Of a DNA stretch of 64,000 nucleotides, positions 59,130 through 64,000 are shown in pieces. The position numbers and the translations under genes are program-made. Source of the DNA: Natrinema marinum (lineage in GTDB: Archaea > Halobacteriota > Halobacteria > Halobacteriales > Natrialbaceae); the NCBI RefSeq assembly GCF_024296685.1, contig NZ_CP100763.1:3702004-3766003 (forward strand), read 5' to 3'. The stretch's first letter is position 1, and each line of letters starts with the position of its first letter. Below the pieces are notes generated by a model, which saw only the letters and a program-made list of their open reading frames with translations, had not been told where the DNA came from and made no database searches.

Positions 59130-59516
59130 CTACAGATCGCGCAATCGAATCCCGTCCGCGACCAACCGCGCGTTTCGCTCCCGGTCGAGATGCTCGCCGA
59201 GGTCGTCGTGTTCGTGCAACTGGGCGATCACGTCGGCGTACAGTGTCCGCCACGCGATCGCGTAAATCGGCGACTGTCCCCACGCGCGCAGTTCGGGGAC
59301 CAGTTCGTCGTAGGTCTCGTAGCGCTCTTCGAAGCGGTCGATCGCCTCGAGGATGCGACTCGCCGCCTCGCGGTCGCCGTCGGCCGCCTCGATCGCCCGG
59401 TTGAGCCGCGTCTCCCAGCCCGCGACTGCTTCCTGCATGTCCGTCGCCGCGGTCTCGTCGTCGGCCGGCAGGCGCTCGAGGATCGGTTCCGGAACGCCGA
59501 GTGTGATCTCGTTCAT
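59130..59516 (-). CDS. Unknown helical acidic protein
   Basis: 128 residues from MNEITLGVPEPILERL. It looks all-helical ('MQEAVAGWETRLNRAIEAAD', 'ASRILEAIDRFEERYETYDE', 'YAIAWRTLYADVIAQLHEHD') and soluble. Amphipathic helices suggest a bundle or a dimer. No family or motif recognised. Confidence 0.7.
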   Translation of the reverse strand: MNEITLGVPEPILERLPADDETAATDMQEAVAGWETRLNRAIEAADGDREAASRILEAIDRFEERYETYDELVPELRAWGQSPIYAIAWRTLYADVIAQLHEHDDLGEHLDRERNARLVADGIRLRDL

Positions 59517-59906
59517 GCAGTGTGGTATGGCGTCTACTGGCATGAAAGTGGCCCCGATGCGGTAACGCCGGATCCGTCCGAGGAGACGCCGTACGCAGTA
59601 ATTATCTCGTCGTCCGTCGATCGGTGGCCGCAGTAAGGGAAGATATCTGTCACGCCATCCGTCAGAAAGTTACTATCGGAAATCTCCTACTATCAGCTGA
59701 AAGAAACACTCGAACGGAGAATATCGGAAAGAGAGAAGGGCCGAGGCGAACGTCGACCGAGACCATCGATTCCCGACTCGAACGCCGCCTTTTCGTTCGT
59801 CTCCTCTCGACTCGGAGTATCTTCTCTAGAGACGAAATACCTCTCACGGCCGAAAATCTACCGAATCGATAACAATACCGTTCGAGAATGTCCCCTCTCT
59901 CGTATT
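59517..59906. other. AT-richer intergenic region
   Basis: ~390 bp between divergent genes, lower in GC than the surroundings. It contains AT-rich promoter-like stretches (CGATAACAATACC near 59866-59878) ahead of the 59907 gene. Short frames on both strands show no coding character. Confidence 0.45.
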
Positions 59907-61088
59907 ATGACTGACGACGATACTGACGACCGCGACATCGCCCGGCGAACGTACCTGAGAGGCGTCGCAGCCGCCGGCGGCGCGGTGGGACTGGGAGGAG
60001 CAGCGACGATGTCGGCGAGCGCACATCCGGTAGACGGGGTCGGCGAACACGTCGACGCCGAGTTGTGCGGGATGTTCTCGCCCGGTCCGCAGGTTCAGCA
60101 GTGTCTCGCGTGCGTCGAGGACCAGTGTGATGACGACGTATACCCGTTGACGCCGCTTTACACCGGACTCAGCGGGCAGTGTTTCGAACCCCCCGTCATC
60201 CCCGACGGAGCGGACTATCTCGCGCTCAAGGCGGGACAGTTCTGCTACATCGCGCCCGTCGACGACAACACGACGTTCTGTCTTCCGCCGGGCTCGCCCG
60301 ACATCAGCAACGCGACGTTCTATCGGTGTGGTGGCGAGCCTACCCCCGCGATCGTCGATTTCGAGGTGACTTGTGAGGCAATCACCGTCACCACCGAGAA
60401 CGTCCAAGACGGCCGGACGGTGACCGCCAACGTGACGCTTCTCGACGCAGATGGACAGGAATCCGAGCTGCCGGTGCAGGCGACCGTCGACAACGACACC
60501 GCCACGTTCGATCTCCCGGGGGACCTCAACCCGACGCACCTCGTCGTCACCCTCGACGATACCGTCTTGCTCGAGCAAGACATCGTCGCGACCGACGCGC
60601 CCTGTACGCCGGAACCGCCGACGCCACCGGTGCCGGACGATCCCCGCGTCGACGATGTCGAGGTGACCTGCGAGGCGATCACGATCACCACGTCGGATAT
60701 CCCCGAGGGAGCGACCATCTACGCGACGGTGTCGTTCGTCGGCGACATCTCCGAACTGTACGACGTAACCGTCGACGCCGACGGCGTCGCGGTCGTCCCG
60801 CTACCCGGCGATCTCGATCCCTCGAATCTCGCTGTCGCCTACGACGACGAACTCCTGTTCGACACGAACGTGCAGGCAACTGATGCGCCGTGTGCGAACG
60901 TCCCGCCGGAGCCACCGGAGCCGCCGGAACCACCCGAGCCGCCGGAGCTGCCGGACCCACCGGAACCGCCGGAACTACCGGAGGAACCGCCGGAGAACGC
61001 GAAGGAGCGCAAGAAGATGCGACACAAGTACGAGACGTTCAGGCGGAAATACGAGCGGTATAGGAAGCTGGTCGAGAAGTCGGCGTAG
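59907..61088 (+). CDS. Tat-exported two-repeat protein with Pro-rich linker and basic tail
   Basis: 393 residues. Tat signal 'IARRTYLRGVAAAGGAVGLG'. A Cys-rich region (~50-141, nine Cys) precedes two homologous beta-type modules, ~149-233 ('FEVTCEAITVTTENVQDG') and ~248-329 ('VEVTCEAITITTSDIPEG'), each ending A-T-D-A-P-C. A P-E-P-P repeat linker (~332-364) leads to a strongly basic helical end (~366-393, 'KERKKMRHKYETFRRKYERY'), unusual in a haloarchaeon. Probably a cell-surface or secreted binding protein. Family unknown. Confidence 0.82.
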   Translation: MTDDDTDDRDIARRTYLRGVAAAGGAVGLGGAATMSASAHPVDGVGEHVDAELCGMFSPGPQVQQCLACVEDQCDDDVYPLTPLYTGLSGQCFEPPVIPDGADYLALKAGQFCYIAPVDDNTTFCLPPGSPDISNATFYRCGGEPTPAIVDFEVTCEAITVTTENVQDGRTVTANVTLLDADGQESELPVQATVDNDTATFDLPGDLNPTHLVVTLDDTVLLEQDIVATDAPCTPEPPTPPVPDDPRVDDVEVTCEAITITTSDIPEGATIYATVSFVGDISELYDVTVDADGVAVVPLPGDLDPSNLAVAYDDELLFDTNVQATDAPCANVPPEPPEPPEPPEPPELPDPPEPPELPEEPPENAKERKKMRHKYETFRRKYERYRKLVEKSA

Positions 61089-61126
61089 CGCGCGGAGTTC
61101 GTCGACTGCTGCTCCGCGAGTCCCGT

Positions 61127-61996
61127 TCAGCCATCGAGCCACGTCGCCAGCATGATCTCGTCGACGAACTCGTCGTCGATGCAGTACTGGCCCTCGTGTT
61201 CCCCCTCGCGCTGCCAGCCGTTGGCCTCGAGGAACTCGAGTGCGGTCTCGTTCGTCGCCGGCACGTGCTGGTAGATCTTCCGGTACCCCTCGTCGGCGGC
61301 CCACTCGCGGCCGTACTCGAGCAGCGACGAGCCGATCTCCTGTCGCCGGTAGTCCTGATCGACCCCGACGGTCAGTTCGGCCGTGTGGCGAAGCGACGGC
61401 AGTTCCGGCGCGTCGATGTGTAGCCAGCCGACGACCTCCCCGTCCGTGGCTTGGGCTCTGTCTTCCACGTCGTCGTTTTCTCCTTCGGCCGCTTCGTCGG
61501 CTCCAGCCTCCGGCTCGCGAACCGCGACGAAGAACACGCGCGAGCGCTCCTCGTTCGCCCGGACGAGCGCCGACTCGCGCTCGAGCTCCGCGGCGACGTT
61601 CTCGGCGACGACGTACGTGCCGTCGGCGGCGACCGCGCGCATCGTCTCGACGATGCCGCTCCGGTCTTCCTCGCGCGCCGGCCGGATCGTCACGGATCCG
61701 TCCTCGCACTCGAGGTCGGTTGGCGTCGCCGAGAGCGCCACCCTGAGCCGTCCGTCGTCCTCGGTCAGGTAGCCGTCGGCTTTCAGCGCCTCGATGCACG
61801 ACTCCAGGGCGGCCGACTCCGCCGGGACCGTCTCGGTGTACGCCCCCGACCGAGCGGGCTTCGAGTCGGGCCGGCCGGTCTCGATCCGGATCGACCGCTC
61901 GAGTTCGGCCGGCGCGACGGCACCGTTACGCTCGACGTACTCGTAGACGCGACGTTGGACGTCGTCCGCGAACGACTCCGCCGGGTAGACGCTCAT
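61127..61996 (-). CDS. GNAT family N-acetyltransferase with N-terminal extension
   Basis: 289 residues. The first ~90 residues include a winged-helix-like segment ('VQRRVYEYVERNGAVAPAEL' and 'CIEALKADGYLTEDDGRLRV'). The GNAT domain runs from 'VTIRPAREEDRSGIVETMRA' to the end, with the acetyl-CoA loop at 'GVDQDYRRQEIGSSLLEYGR' and 'NETALEFLEANGWQREGEHE'. An acidic insertion sits in the middle (~165-185). It transfers acetyl groups from acetyl-CoA; substrate unknown. Confidence 0.9.
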   Translation of the reverse strand: MSVYPAESFADDVQRRVYEYVERNGAVAPAELERSIRIETGRPDSKPARSGAYTETVPAESAALESCIEALKADGYLTEDDGRLRVALSATPTDLECEDGSVTIRPAREEDRSGIVETMRAVAADGTYVVAENVAAELERESALVRANEERSRVFFVAVREPEAGADEAAEGENDDVEDRAQATDGEVVGWLHIDAPELPSLRHTAELTVGVDQDYRRQEIGSSLLEYGREWAADEGYRKIYQHVPATNETALEFLEANGWQREGEHEGQYCIDDEFVDEIMLATWLDG

Positions 61997-62203
61997 ACGG
62001 ACGGTCCCGCCGACCGGCGACATTAGTATGCGATCCGTATCGGCCGCTGACCTTGCCGGACGACCGCGAAGTCCTCCATTGCCCGCGACCGGGGACTCGT
62101 TTCGATGGTCGCTCGCGCCGTCGTCATCCGGGCAATCCCCGATTAGGACCCGTCGACGGGTCGGCGTTCGCACTCGAGACCGACTCGGCGGCGCCGACCG
62201 GAA

Positions 62204-62605
62204 CTACCCTGCGCGAGACGAGTTGTCGTCCGTACACCGGGAGGCGATCGTGGCGGAGCCGCCGATGGCCCCGGCGGCGGCCAGCAGCCACACCGGGACC
62301 GGAACGAATCGGCCGCTCGAGAGCTCGATCAGCCCGCCGATCGCACCGACGAGAGCCAGACCGACTATCGAGAGTCCCACGGTGGCCGCCGGTCGGAGCG
62401 CACCCGTCCGGTAGGAGTAGTACCCGATTCCAGCCACGCTGACCCCTCCCAGGGCTGCCACGCTCTGTATCATCCGGAACACGAACGTAATCGGGCCGCC
62501 GTCGCCGGCGGACGAAAAGAGAAGCAGCGGGACCGCGGCGACGAGGACACCGAGCGCGATCACGGGGAGCGCTCGACGGTCGGTCGCCGCCGCGTCCTGT
62601 TCCAT
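62204..62605 (-). CDS. Four-TM membrane protein, unknown
   Basis: 133 residues starting at MEQDAAATDRRALPV. Four helices: 'VIALGVLVAAVPLLLFSSAG', 'MIQSVAALGGVSVAGIGYYS', 'AATVGLSIVGLALVGAIGGL' and 'VPVWLLAAAGAIGGSATIAS'. The long upstream in-frame stretch on this strand is Arg/Gly-rich and not coding. No family recognised. Confidence 0.75.
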   Translation of the reverse strand: MEQDAAATDRRALPVIALGVLVAAVPLLLFSSAGDGGPITFVFRMIQSVAALGGVSVAGIGYYSYRTGALRPAATVGLSIVGLALVGAIGGLIELSSGRFVPVPVWLLAAAGAIGGSATIASRCTDDNSSRAG

Positions 62606-64000
62606 ACGTGACCGTTTCGCGGATGCTGTAAATGTCTTCTCCCGGTCGGCGAGTCCAGCCGATACGAACGGCTCACACCCCTCGCACCATCCGCGAGTAT
62701 CCGTTCGCTCGCCCCGGTCCGGTCTCGCGCCGGCGGTGGGTTCCGTAGAGATGCTCGTCCCGAATTCCCCGCGAAGCACGATTTGATATCGCCCTATGTG
62801 GTTTATTTGTTCCTCGGCCGGCGATCGAGGGCCGCATTCGCCGTGCCGAAACGTGCGTTTCCCGTCCACGCGCGTCGATCGCCACGCCGTCGCGAGCGGC
62901 TCCGGCTCGGGACGAGCCGGCTCGAGCCGGTGGGTTGCCCTCGCGTGCGCCCGCTGGTAGCCGGCCGTGCCCGGGAGACTTTCCCGGTTCGCGTCGGTCT
63001 CCGAGCCAGCCGTTCGTGGGCCGCCTTTTCCGATTCCCGTCGAAGCCGATCCACCCGCTGTGTGTCCGTGTCTGCGTACTCGCCCGTTGAGAGTCTCGCC
63101 ACGCTGCCCCGTTTTCCGCAGTCGATGGCCCCCGCTGTCCCGTTTGCCTCGCCCGCCGGTGGCCTTCTTCGGGTGGTCACCGTCGGTCTCGAGCGCTTCG
63201 ACGCTGCCGGCGAACCCCGTTTCGTCCCCGTTTACCCCTGGTGTGAGGTCGTCGATCACCGATGTAATGCCCCGCTCGCGAGTGCCAACCTCCGGGGTGA
63301 CCGCCACTATCGGCTCGGTCGCTCGCGGCGTTACGGTAGACACGGCGAAACGCCCTGCCCCACTCGCGGGCAAGCGCGGGAGCTCGAGTCGCGTCCGACG
63401 CGGTATTCGACGACCAGGCTCGAGCGACCCGGTGACGTCGTCGTTCGAGTCCGAGCCAACACCGGCTCGGCTACCATCTCGGCAGCCGATCGGGAACTCC
63501 CTGCGTGGGATACCCGACCGCGACGGGCGTTGGTCTACGGCCGGAGAAGCTCACGACTTCGATCGTGTGGGAACCGTCCGCCAACCGGTCGCTGCCTGGC
63601 CGGCCGTTACTCGAGAGGCCCTCTCCCTCGGCGACTCGGGCCCGTTCGATCAGTCGGTCCGATCGGAAGTGGACCCCTTCACTCGCCGCGTCCCTGGAGC
63701 GCGGACACTCCGTCGTGCTACTGCCCGGATGTCCGCCCGCCGTCGTATCCTCGGTCGGCATTCGCGCTGGCGTCGGTCGCTTCCGCGGCCTCCTTCGGTC
63801 CCACTGGTCGAGCCCCCAAACGCCGCAGTCGATCTCCGAGGTTCCGTTTCGATGGATGCGACCCTGTGGACGGAGCTGTCCGTTCCGTTCGAGCCCACGA
63901 TAAATCTCATAATGCGATACCGAATCGGGGTCGGCGGCGCGTACCCACGAGGTATCGGAAATTTCGGAAACGGCCCGGCGTCGTTTAAGGCCCTCGAGCC
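62606..64000. other. 1.4 kb with no supported gene
   Basis: Long open frames exist on both strands (one of ~400 codons on the plus strand), but they encode Arg-, Ser- and Pro-rich products with a high basic charge, unlike the acidic haloarchaeal proteome, and contain no recognisable domain. AT-rich, promoter-like patches appear at ~62782-62812 and ~63901-63915. It could be regulatory or leader DNA for a feature beyond the window. Confidence 0.45.

Noticed and set aside
62783..63988. 401-codon plus-strand frame at the window end
   Set aside because: Product is very Arg/Ser/Pro-rich and basic, without acidic haloarchaeal character or any domain; competing frames are open on the other strand.
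1..64000. CRISPR arrays or cas genes
   Set aside because: No regularly spaced repeats of CRISPR length and no Cas-like protein were seen. The only regular tandem repeat is the coding ricin-type array.
1..64000. Transposase or integrase genes
   Set aside because: No DDE, tyrosine or serine recombinase motif was recognised in any frame, even around the AT-rich islands.

Overview
The window is chromosomal DNA of an extremely halophilic archaeon (class Halobacteria). The coding sequences are GC-rich and the proteins strongly acidic. Archaeal markers include a thermosome subunit, membrane-anchored LonB, NAC, transcription factor S, Pus10, TrmY, NadM, the KEOPS subunit Pcc1 and a SAMP-type ubiquitin-like protein. 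Typical haloarchaeal small families (DUF5789, DUF7511, HalOD1, Bat-type HTH_10) and many Tat signals are also present. I cannot name the species.

Layout. 0-6 kb: end of an MFS transporter, DUF5789, TFS, a TrmI-type methyltransferase with NAC flanked by two copies of a hairpin repeat, a PUA protein, an NYN protein and HtpX. 6-13 kb: an almost complete succinylase-type diaminopimelate/lysine cluster (dapA-dapB-dapD, lysA, dapF-dapE). 13-19.8 kb: a pair of half-size EamA transporters, divergent purB and a purN-purH fusion whose 3' end is duplicated downstream, glycerate kinase, and an amidohydrolase-fold protein that seems to lack metal ligands. 19.9-28.4 kb: thermosome, HalOD1, SAM hydroxide adenosyltransferase, NadM, LonB with an abutting CPBP protease, and RNase HII.

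28.5-30.3 kb is a lower-GC insert. It holds a DUF2178-XRE operon and a convergent Tat-exported precursor with no Cys in residues 1-222 and 14 Cys in the last 65, an architecture like halocin C8 proproteins. 30.5-35.8 kb holds Pus10, an HtrA-like Tat lipoprotein, small haloarchaeal genes, TrmY and tRNA-Pro(CGG). Pus10 and TrmY act in turn on position 54 of tRNA. 35.8-39.1 kb, next to the tRNA, is a genomic island: a broken gene, an AT-rich winged-helix/two-TM protein, and an OLD-like ATPase with a Toprim-like region (probable phage defence).

39.9-48.8 kb: an Lrp regulator, a TPP-dependent acetolactate-synthase-like enzyme, a Tat-exported beta-helix protein with three near-identical ricin-type repeats, two sequon-rich surface proteins, PadR and Nudix. 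48.9-54.9 kb: a Bat-like regulator with a complete LOV photoadduct motif, DUF1328, a tungsten aldehyde:ferredoxin oxidoreductase with a palindrome upstream, and two transcription regulators. 55-62.6 kb: PPOX, Pcc1 with a co-transcribed unknown, AzlCD, SAMP, several unknowns, a Tat-exported two-repeat protein and a GNAT enzyme. The last 1.4 kb holds no gene I can support.

Most convincing candidates for undescribed biology: the Cys-rich precursor locus (28.5-30.2 kb), the tRNA-Pro island with the OLD-like ATPase, the structure-conserving hairpin repeats beside nac, and the duplicated purNH tail.
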